Origin: Adineta steineri
Taxonomy: Eukaryota > Rotifera > Eurotatoria > Adinetida > Adinetidae
Direction: 5' to 3'
DNA: 64,000 nucleotides
Assembly: GCA_905250115.1 (NCBI GenBank)
Contig: CAJNOI010000172.1
Location: 125,115-189,114 of the forward strand
The notes beneath the pieces were generated by a model, which saw only the letters and a list, made by a program, of their open reading frames with translations, ran no database searches and was not told the origin of the DNA. Positions 20,045 through 31,800 of this stretch are shown one piece after another. How positions within the stretch are numbered: the first letter of the stretch is position 1; each line of letters starts with the position of its first letter. Made by a program: the position numbers and the translations under genes.

Positions 20045-22070
20045 TTAATTGATTAAATTAATACTTGGCGTGAACATATCCCAGTCAGGGTATACATCTC
20101 CGTTTATTGTGTAAAGAAGACTGCCAGAAGTTATATTCCATACTTTTATCGTTTTATCATTAGAGCGACTTGCTAAATTACCATTACTTAATAATAACAA
20201 TTCGAAAACAGGGCCAGTATGTCCTGTTAGCGTACGTATCAGAGAATCATTAATTGGGCTCCATATCTTTATTGTGTTTTCAACAGCGCCACTAGCCAAA
20301 TAACCATTATTTAATAGTTTCAAACATAATACAAAAGCTGTGTGTCCTGTTAATATCTGAACAAGTGACCCATTATTTGGATCCCATATTAGTATTCTTT
20401 CATCACCACCATAATAACCGGTATTGTCATCTCTATAGCAAGATGCGCTTGCTAGATATCCATTGGCTAATAATTCAAAGCTATTTACAGGACCTGTATG
20501 ACCAACTAAATTAAAAACAAGTTCGCCAGTAGTTGTATTAAATATTTTTATTATATGATCCCAATCACCGTTGGCTATGTTGCCATTAGGTAATTGTATG
20601 AAAGCGAGAGAAGTAACACTCATTGATGATGTAGTTATTAATGAACCAGTCATCGGATCCAATATTTGAAACGGGGCAAACCAAGTACCAGTTGCTATGT
20701 AACCATTACTTAACACTATTAATGCTGCAACACCATAATAATAGTTTGTATTAAAGTTGTTCACAAGTTTTGCATCAGATATATTCCAAATATTAAACGT
20801 GTTATATCCACACTGACCAACAATGTAGCCTTTTGGAAGTAATCCAAATTTTACATCGGTACTACTGCTTGAGCAATCTAATGTGCGAAAAAAAGAGCGA
20901 TCATTCATATCCCATATTCTGAATACACCATCAGTACTACCACTTAATACACTGTTATTATTTAATTTATGTAATTGTCGAATTTTGCTTTTGTGACCAG
21001 TTAGATTAAAAATCAGTGAACCATTGTTTAGATTCCATACCTTTATAGAATTACCAGTAGCAGCACTTGCAAAATAATCAATAAATGGCGAAGAAGGAAC
21101 TAGGGAATAAAAAAAAATCACTTTTACTATAGCTCAGAAAACATGAAACGAGAATAGTAAATTGACCATTTTGTAGAGCAGAGTTCATTCTACAAACTAG
21201 TGTGAATATGAAAGCGATGTTACAAAATTTTGTTCTACAAAATATTTCACCACAGCCACAAAACACAAGCAAAATTGATTTATTATGAAACTATAATCTC
21301 TTATTGCCCCAACTAAATCATATATGAACTTCTATTAATGTCACATTCACTAACTAAACTCAACACTTCAACATAGTTCAGTTTTTCATTTCTCTTTCGT
21401 TTCTATTGTTAACTAACAATGAATATCATAGATCTATATTAGCCTATCTATTACAATTACTCTTCACTATGAGAAAAGTATCATTCGACAGAGGTTTTGT
21501 ACAAGTGAATGAATGATACTTTATCTACGACTATGGCTAAAATGAATTGTTCCTATTGATTTTGATGAAGTCTAAAATGTAAATAATCTATATAATAGTA
21601 CCTCCTTCACACATTTGTGTTGCTAAGAATGGTAAACATACTGCTTGTGATGAACAACATGAATTAGTGATACATATTGAATTATTTGATGAACATATTT
21701 GTGTAATATTGTTACATCTTTCTAATATTGAACATAAAATACCAGGTGCACAATAAGTAATATTATTTATTGTTCGATAATTGAAGCAAGATGTTGATGA
21801 TGAAAGACAATTATTCATATTATTAGTTAAGTTTACATTACATTGTTGCAAAGAACAATTTGCAGCGGAATTCCAAGCTGAATGAGCTGATGAAGATAAT
21901 ATAAACTGAATAGAAACATCATTTTCACTACAAGAATAATCAGGTAACTGTATCGTTTGTCCTATGGAATTCATTTATATTATGATAGAATCAAATGAAA
22001 AAAGATAATCTAACAAACCTTTTACAGATGAAATGGACATGATGAGAAATAGGACGATGATAGACCGCAT
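20045..22070 (-). CDS. Secreted protein: Cys-rich domain plus WD40-type propeller
   Basis: Three exons: 22019-22070 (start and signal peptide, MRSIIVLFLIMSISSV), 21602-21961 (Cys/Asn/Ser-rich domain with about 16 cysteines) and 20045-21099 (propeller). All junctions are phase 1 and keep the frame, giving 488 aa. The propeller has seven or eight blades with WD40 features such as LTGHTGPVFELLLLSNGNLAS followed by IKVWN / IKIWS. Because it has a signal peptide and no later membrane span, it is probably secreted, which is unusual for WD40 proteins. The symmetric 360-nt middle exon could be skipped without changing frame. The binding target is unknown. It lies in a cluster with the LamG and kelch genes on the same strand. 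Confidence 0.75.
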
Positions 22071-22079
22071 TATTTTTTA

Positions 22080-23065
22080 TGTGATCGAAGAAAACAACAA
22101 AGTATGCACAACAATGACTGATTTTTCTTTACTCCTTTTTCCTCATTACTTCTTACATTTCTCTTTTAGGTGGAAGAGCATAAAACTGTTTCTCTCGACA
22201 CTTGTTTGTGTTCTTGAAATCAGAAATCCATTTCTTTTTTTGATTTATTCATTCAAATTTATTCAAATGTTGATTTTCTATGTCTATCATTTTCATTTCA
22301 TTAAAGATCCTTCGCTTCTGTTCTTTCAGAATAAGCAAAATTATGACGATTTTTCATTCGATATAGAAAGTACCTGATCAGTCTTATGAAGTTGTTTGAT
22401 TGACAAAGGTAAAATAAAACATCACTTGAACAGATTCATCTTTATTTGATAATTTCTCTATAGGAATTCATTCATTACGCACAACTTTTCGAAGGTAAAT
22501 AAGAGATTCGATTATTTTTTTAATACTCTTTTAAGTACTTTATGTCCTTATTTTTCATGTAACTGTTCGTTTTTGAAAACCATTTTTCTTGCCTGAAGTA
22601 AAAAATATTTTAGATAAAATTATCAAATATGAAATTAATTTAGCTAATGTTAGTAATTGAAGTTTCTAGAAAAAGAATTTGTTTGTTGTTTATTTTCAGT
22701 TATATTGTTATAGAAAAATAAAGAATAGTTCTTTATCTTTATATTTGGAAAGAGCAAAATTGTTTTCTAAAACGAATAATTTTTGTTCAATAGATTCAGT
22801 TATAATCGATCAGATGATGTTATTATGAGTTAAAAACGATCTGATACTTGATATTATTTTTGTAATTCTATATAAAGTATCATAAGAATCACAAATATTG
22901 AAAAATGAATATGATGATAATATATGTAGCTGAAATCTAAAAAAGACAACATAAAAAACAAAGAAATATAGATAAATGATTTATTGGAAAAGAGAGATGA
23001 TTATTTGTTGTAAACGCTGTTGAAAATGTTTTGATCATTTGTTTTTATGTACAGAGAAAGAATCT
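22080..23065. other. Intergenic, no gene seen
   Basis: AT-rich spacer. The + frame at 22033-22377 overlaps the antisense of the WD40 gene's first exon and looks like chance. Confidence 0.4.
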
Positions 23066-23069
23066 TAAC

Positions 23070-23446
23070 CCACGTAAAAAAGAATCACAAAAACTCCGAT
23101 TTTATTCGAATTTTTTGTGATTCGAAATCGATTAAAATGAGACGATTTTAATCGTATTTGAACAGAAATTGTAATCGGTTATTTCATATTTAATCGATTC
23201 TAATCACGGTAGTTATGAAACGTGTTTTTCTTCAGTTTGCAATTAGAAACTCAGACTTCTAATAGCTTTTTTGTATACCTCGCGTTGACAAATAGTAGTT
23301 CTAGCACTCAGTCGACTTTCAACATACTTGAAAACATAACATCAATTCATCGTTATGCGTGTAAACCTAAATGTTAATATATCAGATGAAAATCGTCTCA
23401 TTTTAATCGCAAATAAAAATCAGTAAAAATCGTATTTTTTTACATG
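23070..23446. mobile_element. MITE-like element with terminal inverted repeats, about 377 bp
   Basis: The left end reads ccacgtaaaaaagaatcac and the right end, reverse-complemented, reads ccatgtaaaaaaatacg. Subterminal segments with cgattttaatcg motifs also pair. No open frame. A second, inverted and truncated relative lies at 23815-24128. Target-site duplication is not clear by eye. Confidence 0.6.
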
Positions 23447-23814
23447 GAAACTTATGAACATAGGAAAAGAATAGAATCAAAGATGAATATGTATTTTATG
23501 AGTGTTTTTAAAAGATGTTGATTTGGAATATGAATATAAACAAATGATGATTAGAATTTATGATCTTGTTCATTTGCAATAAGAATATTGCTAGAACTAC
23601 CGAATTCTTTATTTGCTTCTGTTATTATACAATGTATCAATCTCTATATCAAATTTTGTTTAGGGAAATTATGACAAAATTAAGCAAATAGTATGTGCAA
23701 TAATATTGTGCGCAATGCTTATTCAGATAAAAACAACAAAGTTAGTAAAATTATTCAAATGCAAGTCTTATTATTTTTTGGTATTATATATATTTATATA
23801 ATATGTGTATTCAA

Positions 23815-24128
23815 AGAAGAATCCAATTTTAATCTAATATATTGGCAGTTTGATATACGTGAGCGATCATGTATTGATGTCATGTTCCCAAGTGTGTTGA
23901 AGTTTGACTGAGTGCTAGAACTACCATTTGTCAACTCCAGGAGTTCAAAAAGCTATCAGAAGTCTAACTTTTTAATTGCAAACTGAAGAAAAACAGGTTT
24001 CGTAACAACCCTGATTAAAATCGATTAAATGTTTTTTCAAATAAGATCAAAACGGCGTCGTTTTAATCGATTTTTAATCACAAAAAATCTAGTAAAATCG
24101 GATTTTTTTGTGATTTTCTTTTACATGG
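23815..24128. mobile_element. Truncated inverted copy of the MITE-like element
   Basis: The right end ttttcttttacatgg matches the terminus of the 23070-23446 element. The interior (tagaactaccatttgtcaac, gcaaactgaagaaaaaca and others) is the reverse complement of that element's interior from about 23225 to 23395. The other terminus is missing. Confidence 0.6.
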
Positions 24129-24139
24129 AAAGAGTTTAG

Positions 24140-24660
24140 AATGTTTCTTTCTTGTTAATAAGAGTAATATTTGCTCTTTTGATAGTTGAATCGATTCCAT
24201 TGAAAAAGATTGTTCTTTGGTGAATACGATTTTTATTGTTAAAATAGATCAAAGTTTATTAAATCAATACTTATCATCTATTCAACTTCTCGTGTTATTT
24301 TATGGATAAATAGGTGAGGTTCCGCAATACATTCCGTGATTTCATGTTACGATGAAAGACTGACTATCTACTACAGTCGAAATATGTTATATGCAGTATG
24401 AAATAGTAAACGAACGAGTTCTAATTGATTGCTTTATTTGATAGATGACGTCCTATATGAATCGAGTTATCATAACCATTTATTTATATAATACTTTTCT
24501 TAGAATTGATTGCACTTAATTTCGAAGTAACTCATACATCAGAGTTTGACACGGATCAGATTGTATCACAAAAACAAAACTTCGACCCATTTTCGAATCT
24601 ATATAAACATTTTTAATAACTAAATTTATTTTTGGTATTGATGAAAAGAAGGAAGTATAT
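24140..24660. other. Intergenic, 3' side of the fringe-type gene
   Basis: AT-rich spacer with no gene or repeat recognised. Confidence 0.4.
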
Positions 24661-24665
24661 AAATA

Positions 24666-25622
24666 TTATTTTGTTATATTGAACGTATTGTTTTTTATTC
24701 GTGATTGACAATCTTTAAAATGAGTATAGAGAAGACAGTGAACTGTTCGCACGCGAAGTGGATCAATATTTTTAGGAAATAAATTTGGAAGGTACTGAGA
24801 TATTGTTCGACGTAATTCAAAGCCGAATGTAATTTGTTGATGAAATGTATCAATAAACTCTTGTTTATCTTTAAATAGTGAACCTTCAAGATGAGAATGA
24901 AAACGAAGATTTTTTGTAAGTGATATATTAAGATGATTATTAAGAATAAAAGCGAGATAAATATCATCCGGATACCATTGTCGTGAACATCCATCGACAA
25001 ATTGCGATACAGTACGAGTATAAGGTTCAAGTAAATGAAGAGTACGTTTCGATAGACAAACACCAGCGCCAAGTGTTGCAAACCAAAAATCACCTGGATA
25101 AGCTTTATTTTTTTTTCGTCCAAATTTCGTATTCCAAGAATTTCGTCCAATATAATATGGATAATTAGAATCAAGTTTAGATAAATATTCATGAAGATTA
25201 TCGGTATGAACATATTGATCATCATCAAAATGACAAAACCAATCATATTGAGATTCATAACGACGATAAAATATAAAATCATGAATTGTTTGACAACAAA
25301 GAGCTCGAACTTTATGTGAGCTAGGACCACAAGTTGTTCCTGTTGCTATTACATGTGTTCGAGTGATATTTGGTGGATAGGTATCACTTATATAATAGAC
25401 ATGTTCATGAACAAGTGAAATCCATGTTTCAAGAAGATGAACAAGACGAGATGAATGATATTTTGATACTGTTCGAACAAGATACATTATGCGAGTAGTT
25501 GGCTTCCATGATAGTCGAAACTGTGATTGAAAATTAAAATAATACAGATAAGAGACAATGCAAAATAAAATTAGAAAGATAATTATACAACGTCGATATA
25601 AAAAAGGATTAAACAATTGCAT
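24666..25622 (-). CDS. Fringe-type beta-1,3-glycosyltransferase
   Basis: Single exon of 318 codons. It has a type II membrane anchor at residues 10-30 followed by a luminal catalytic domain. Fringe-family (GT31) marks: the metal-binding HFDDDQYV motif at about 132-138, the FATLGAGVCLS motif at about 182-192 where the family has FATGGAGFC, and PDDIYLAF at about 217-224. Several paired cysteines follow. Fringe enzymes add GlcNAc to O-fucose on Notch-type EGF repeats in the Golgi, and related GT31 enzymes use other acceptors, so the substrate is open. An acceptor-like tttag ends two bases before the ATG, suggesting a 5' UTR intron or trans-splicing. Confidence 0.8.
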   Translation of the reverse strand: MQLFNPFLYRRCIIIFLILFCIVSYLYYFNFQSQFRLSWKPTTRIMYLVRTVSKYHSSRLVHLLETWISLVHEHVYYISDTYPPNITRTHVIATGTTCGPSSHKVRALCCQTIHDFIFYRRYESQYDWFCHFDDDQYVHTDNLHEYLSKLDSNYPYYIGRNSWNTKFGRKKNKAYPGDFWFATLGAGVCLSKRTLHLLEPYTRTVSQFVDGCSRQWYPDDIYLAFILNNHLNISLTKNLRFHSHLEGSLFKDKQEFIDTFHQQITFGFELRRTISQYLPNLFPKNIDPLRVRTVHCLLYTHFKDCQSRIKNNTFNITK

Positions 25623-25639
25623 TTCTAAATAATAAACAG

Positions 25640-27035
25640 CACTATATCAAATTTGTAGCATACACATTCGTGATTTTTATCATTATTTACTAAAGAAAAA
25701 ACGATTGATTTATAAAAAAAAAAAGAAGTCGTTTTAAACTTAGTTTCTTGATCAGATCAGCTTTTACATGTAGAAGAGCACGCATTTATCGCATCGAAAA
25801 CTAAACATCAAATATGATGATTCTTGCGACAGTTTTGAAATCTTTGTGTATGAGTGAAAATACGTTATTTTTTTCTTCTTTTTTTCTATAACGATATTGT
25901 TGTTATAGCCGCTTACTCTTATTTCAATAATAATATATGATGGTTTGATTTATATATACGTAGAGCAGAAACATGATATCGAGTGAATGATTCGTTATCA
26001 AATCAAAAATTATTTAAAAACTTCTATGCGATTCTCTGTATTTGTTGTCTGTAGGAAAGAAAAAAATACTGAGTAAAGATTATGTACATGTATAACATGA
26101 AGACTTTCTTTTTTTTTAATATTATAAAATAACGAAAGAGAATTTGTCTAAACTCAATATAATCCATGCGCCAAACAATCCTACCAAGTGAATAACGCGA
26201 AAATGGTCATTAAAATGCATGGTGATTCATAAATTGACTATTTTTATTCATTTTATGATTACAAACTTAAATTTTTTTGACTCTCAAATTAATATGACTA
26301 ACATTTATAGTTTTCAGAAGTCATATGGATCTTTAAACTCAATTCAAAATATTCGTTGAAGTTATGTGGCACAAGTTTATGAAAAGTGTTTGATCCTCTG
26401 ATTTCAATTCTCTCTATCAAATGAACGGCATACTATAGACAAAATTCGAGACACTATCGCTGTATTTTGTGGCTTAGGATTAAGGAAGACGACCTGGAGC
26501 TTCAAGGCACATTGCTATTGTAAAGTTAAAATGTGAATTTCTCAGAAGTGATGTTAGGTGAGAGTATGGACGTAGGTGTAGATGGTTTTGGGTGTGAACG
26601 TGGTATGAATGAATATCACACATAGCATAACATACACTCACACCCACCTGTAATCTTTAACAAAAGAAAGCGGATTGTTTTGCTTTCAATGATAAGAATA
26701 AACTCAATTCGTCATTGTTTTCAGAAGCAACATTTTCGTTTTTTGAATTCTTGTCTCATTTTTATTATTGTCGAATTCAAACTTATGAAATGAAAAATCT
26801 AATCGTTGCACAGTAAAAACATTTTGTTAGTCATAAAATTATTTTTTATATACTGACACAATTCATATAAGTCATGTAAAAGGTAAAGTGAGTCAGAGTT
26901 ACACGTTACCTTATCTTTCACCATTCGCTAAATAAATAATAAAAATGTAAATGTGCTTTCAAGTTTCATGACTTATGGGTTTTTTTCTATCAAGAATTAT
27001 GATGAAATTTCCAGAATGAGTCATTGGTAATAATC
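25640..27035. other. Intergenic with a long telomere-like hairpin
   Basis: No gene seen. The hairpin region is at 26555-26650. Confidence 0.4.
26555..26650. repeat. Telomere-like imperfect hairpin, long loop
   Basis: GT-rich left side (gtaggtgtagatggttttgg and gtgtgaacgtgg) and right arm acactcacacccacctg. Confidence 0.5.
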
Positions 27036-27039
27036 AACC

Positions 27040-27049
27040 ATATATATAC
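27040..27049 (+). promoter_or_regulatory. TATA-like box of the VWA gene
   Basis: Reads atatatatac, about 50 nt before the ATG at 27094. A pyrimidine-rich ctttacag acceptor-like site also lies just upstream of the start codon. Confidence 0.4.
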
Positions 27050-27093
27050 AAGCTGCCTTTTTTATCCGCTTTACAGATTCAAAAAATCTACAA

Positions 27094-28416
27094 ATGGCTA
27101 CGAATACATTAGCATCCGTGAATATTAATTGTCTCCCTGATAATCGTTATGCAGTTATTGGTGTTGTAAATCATAAACGAGCTCGATTCGAAATTGAAAC
27201 AAAGAAAAATGAACAAAATGCTGAACAAACTAAAAGAAATCCAATTAATCTTGTATTAGTACTTGATAAAAGCGGATCAATGTCATCAAATAACAAATTA
27301 GAATTTGCAAAACAAGCTGTTATTTCAGTACTTGATTTACTTCATGATGACGATATTGTTCATCTCGTAGCTTATGATGATAAGATTTTGAATATTTTTG
27401 AAGATGCTCCTGCATCAAATCGTCAAGCTCTTTATTCAACAGTAAGACAAATTACAACTGGTGGTTCTACAAATTTATCTGGTGGTATTAAAAGTGGTGC
27501 GGATCTTTTTGAAAAATATCCACATCCTGGTTATTCTAAACGAATGTTTGTCTTGTCCGACGGATTAGCTAATATTGGTTTACAGTCAAAAGCAGAAATC
27601 AATAGATTCGTTAAAAATTACAATGAAAAAGGTATCATTATTGATTCATTTGGTGTTGGTGAAGATTTTGATGAAGGAATAATGAAAGGTATTGCTGAAT
27701 CTGGTAATGGGCAGTTTTTTTTTCTTGAAACAGCTGAGGTTATTGTTCAGTTAATGACGAATGCACTTCAAAGTGTTTTTGATGTTTGTGGTACACAAGC
27801 TCAATTAATTGTTCGTGGTATCAATAATGGAATTGTAACAAAAATATGGGGTTATACAAATACTGCTCAGGGTGCAAATCTTGGTGATCTTCATGTTGAT
27901 AATCTGCGTGTTATTCTTTGTGATTTTACAGTTTCGGCATCAGTACCGGATGGTACAGAAATAGATGTTCTTGAATATGAGTTGCGATACAATCATCCTA
28001 ATGATATTCAAAGTGAGCCATTCATAGTTACTGGTAAATTACCAATAATATTTGTTGGTGATGAATCATTAACTAAAAAAATTGATCCAAAAGTACAAAC
28101 ATTACATGCTGTTCAAGTGGCAGCAGAAATGGATGATCGAATTGTTGATTTAATAAATCGTCGTCAAAGAGATGAAGCTATTGCATTAATTGATGAACAA
28201 ATTCAACTTCTTCAACAAGTAGAACATTTAGATGATGAAAGACATATGATTGCAATGTTACTTCGAATGGCTAGAAATATGCAAAAACGATTAAAAGAAC
28301 AAAATGTTAGTGAAAAAACAGCTGCAAAATCTTATCATCATAAGTCTCATATGAAAAAACATTATGATTATAAATATACAAACTATTATGATGAAGATGA
28401 AAAAGAAGATGACTAA
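27094..28416 (+). CDS. Intronless VWA-domain protein with complete MIDAS
   Basis: 440 codons in one exon with no signal peptide or membrane span. The von Willebrand A domain occupies about residues 45-230 and has all three metal-ion-dependent adhesion site elements: DKSGSM, the Thr of GGSTNLSGG, and LSDG. A beta-rich region follows (about 230-340), then a helical segment and a charged His/Lys/Tyr/Asp-rich tail. This arrangement resembles the cytosolic or membrane-associated VWA proteins common in bacteria and plants rather than animal extracellular matrix VWA proteins. Role unknown, with Mg-dependent protein binding likely. It lies about 390 bp before the ATPase-DUF3883 gene on the same strand. 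Confidence 0.75.
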   Translation: MATNTLASVNINCLPDNRYAVIGVVNHKRARFEIETKKNEQNAEQTKRNPINLVLVLDKSGSMSSNNKLEFAKQAVISVLDLLHDDDIVHLVAYDDKILNIFEDAPASNRQALYSTVRQITTGGSTNLSGGIKSGADLFEKYPHPGYSKRMFVLSDGLANIGLQSKAEINRFVKNYNEKGIIIDSFGVGEDFDEGIMKGIAESGNGQFFFLETAEVIVQLMTNALQSVFDVCGTQAQLIVRGINNGIVTKIWGYTNTAQGANLGDLHVDNLRVILCDFTVSASVPDGTEIDVLEYELRYNHPNDIQSEPFIVTGKLPIIFVGDESLTKKIDPKVQTLHAVQVAAEMDDRIVDLINRRQRDEAIALIDEQIQLLQQVEHLDDERHMIAMLLRMARNMQKRLKEQNVSEKTAAKSYHHKSHMKKHYDYKYTNYYDEDEKEDD

Positions 28417-28809
28417 TAATCAACTTAATATTTTTCATGAGATTATTATACAAAATTTTCTTTTCTTTAAAATAAATTGTTTTTAAATAAAGTTGATCAT
28501 TATTTAATTTATATTAAGAATATAAAGTTAATCACACCCTCAAGTAAGTCAATCTAATACTTTTCACTTCGAGCAAATAAGAAGAACGTCTGCTTCTGCT
28601 TGCGATATTTCATGGTAGACAAAAATTATATTCTTATTTTTCCTTCCATTCTGTTCGTCACGTTGTCGCCTGGTTTCTTTTTTCTTTTCGTTCTGTTTAT
28701 TTAATATTTTTACAAATGTCTGTTTTGGTGTCGTTATTTTTTTATATAAAAAAGAAATAAACGAGTAAGTGAAGCTTGAAAAGACTACTTTATACAACGT
28801 TAAGAAAAA

Positions 28810-31800
28810 ATGAGTTTAAAACAATATATTGAAGAACTTTCATCACAAAATACAGATTATAAATTTCCTAAACAAGCAATTAATCAAGCTGAATCATTAA
28901 AATCGTTATCAAGTGATTTATATACAGATAATATTCGATTTATTTATGAACTGATACAAAATGCTGATGATGCTCAAGCAAGAAATGTTATTCTAACAAT
29001 TCTAGAAGATCAATATCTAATTATTGCTCATGATGGTAATAATGAAATATTTTGTTCTTCAGCAAAAAAAAGGATTCGTTTTTTTTTAGGGAAAATATTC
29101 GATGAAAAAGATTTACAAGGTTTATGTGGTATTAATAATGGAACAAAAAAGAAAGATCTCGATAAAACAGGTTATAAAGGTTTAGGATTCAAAGCTGTTT
29201 TCGGAAAATCAGATCGTGTTATTATTTATTCTAACGGTGAATATTTTCGATTTGATTCTTCATATAAAATCAAATGGAATAAAGAATGGAAAACTGCTAA
29301 TCAAGAACTATGGGAAAAAGAAAATGATCGACAATTTATTTATCCATGGCAAATTAATCCTATATGGACAAATGGCCAACAGATTTCAAATCTTATTTTA
29401 AACTTTATTAATTCGAAACAAAAACAAATTCATGTAGCCTATGCAATTCTATTGAATAATCATGGCGAAATTTATTCGGCTATACAACAATTAAAACAAC
29501 AACCATATATGTTTCTATTTCTACGAAATATTTCTCAATTGACATTTTTAACCGATCAACCTGATACTATATCTGTTGCTCGTGATGTAAATCATGGTTT
29601 GAAAAAAGTTTATATCAATAAAAAGATCAATTCTCAATGGATTATTAAACGTTTTGAACTAGATATACCAGATGATATATTAGAAAAATTAGCGAAAGAT
29701 ACTAAAGCACCAGATAAATTACGTTTTATTAAAAAAAACGTCGAAATGTTTTTTGCAACGAAATATAAAGATGCTGGTGGAATAGAAAAACTTCGTGAAC
29801 AAGAATCAATTCTGTTTTCTTATTTACCAACGAAAATTTTTGAATACAAATTTCCAGTATTGATAAATGCGAACTTTTTAACAAATGTCAATCGAGAACA
29901 AATTCATACAGGTAAAAATTTTATGTTCCTTATTTTTCGCGAAAAATTTGTATTTAAAGATTCGGTTTGGAATCAATGGTTATTTGCTAAAATAGCTGAT
30001 CAAATCTTTCAATGGATAAAAGAATTAGTTAAAGATAATAAATTTCGTTTTCAAGCTTATCGACTTATTCCATGGAAATTAAATTTAATCAATAATCTTT
30101 TATCAAAACAATTCAATGATTCATTTGCTATAGCTATTAAACAATGTAATTTTATTCTTAATAGAAAAAATCAATTGTTAAAAGTAAGTTGGTTACACAT
30201 ATCAATCTACAGAGTGAAACGTTTTTTAGGTTGATGAAGTCATTATGGATTCAACATCAATGTCTAAACAGCGAAAGTTCATTAATATCGATGCAATGCG
30301 GCAGTATATCATCGACAATAATAAAAGTTCTTCCCAGTATGCTGAACATCCATTTATTGATTATGATTCGAACTTGAATGAAATAGGTGTGAAAGAATTT
30401 CATTGGAATAACTGTATTGATATGTTTAAATCGGATATATTTCTTAAGAATTATTCAATCGAAAATAATAAACAAATGATTGTTTATTTTTACACAGAAT
30501 ATTCTAAGAATGATACAAATAATTCTATAAAGATGAAGATTGAAGAGATTCCATTTCTAATGGATCAAAATAATCGTTTACAATCAATCAAAGATATTTA
30601 TTTTCCTACGGAAACAATTGGTGATAGTGGAACGGTTGATTCCGAAGATTTATTTGTGCAGAAAACAATATTCAACTGGTTAAATGAAAAAGCACAAAAA
30701 GAAATCAAACAATGGTTAAAAGATATAGGTGTTGAAGAACGAACTGATCTAGTCTATTTACATAAAACAATTATTCCGAATGCAGCAACTTATATTACAA
30801 TGGAAAATACAATGAAAACAATCAAAATGTTGTTTATCTTATTTCAAAAAAAGGTGATTACTAAAAAGGAACTCGATCAATTGAAGAAACTAAAGTTATT
30901 AACAATACGTGAAACTTTAGTAGCAGCTGAACAATGTTTTTTCTCTGATCAATACAAACCACGATCACCACTTGAAGACTACTTAAAAACAAAAGAAGAT
31001 AAATTTTTATCGTACGATTATGTCACCAGTCATCCTTGCAAAAACGAAGACTTAACAGAATGGCGAGAATTCTTCAGTACACTAGGCGTCCAAGAGGAAC
31101 TACATCCGATCGTATATCATCGAGCATTAACATCTTACGAAGCAGCTAGTCGTGGATTTTGTGAAGAATATCTATCCATCATTTCGCCTGATGGAAAGCA
31201 TTCAGTCGATGCTTTTTCAGAATTAACAACTATCACATTTATACAACATACAAAAAGTAAGAACATGATATATTAATCTGTTAATGTGGGTAGTGATTTT
31301 TCTTTTCTATAGATAATTACGAGTTTGCAAACTTCTTCTGGTCATATGTGGTGAAATACATTTCACCAGAGATATTAACACAAAAAATAAGAGTTTATTG
31401 GGGTCATGCCGATAAACGAGGTGCAACCGATGGAACATTATTAGAAGATTCTGATTATGTCAAGTGGTTTGTTGAGAATATCAAATGTATTCCAACTACT
31501 GAAAAAACATGTGAATTGTCCAGTAATGTTTTTTCTGATCAGAAGGAATTGAAAGATCTTTGTAGTAAATACATGTCTTTTTCATCGATTTCAATCCCAC
31601 AAAACAAGACACAATGGAATGAAATTTTCAATTTCAAAACAAAACTTTCAATCAATGATTATTTTGATTTAATTGAGAAAATTCGATATGATGAAAAGAA
31701 TTTGAAAGATAATCTTGAACGTATGCAATCATTATATTCTCATATCTTGAAAGAAATGTATTATTGGTCTGTAGGTGAACGAAACACAGCAAAAGAACGA

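Noticed and set aside
24695-25330. 211-codon frame overlapping the fringe-type gene in another frame
   Set aside because: Ile/Leu-rich shadow of the fringe coding sequence, without motifs.
27094-28416. Bacterial contamination as an explanation for the intronless VWA gene and bacterial-style kelch gene
   Set aside because: Base composition and codon use match the neighbours, and flanking genes on the same continuous sequence carry spliceosomal introns.
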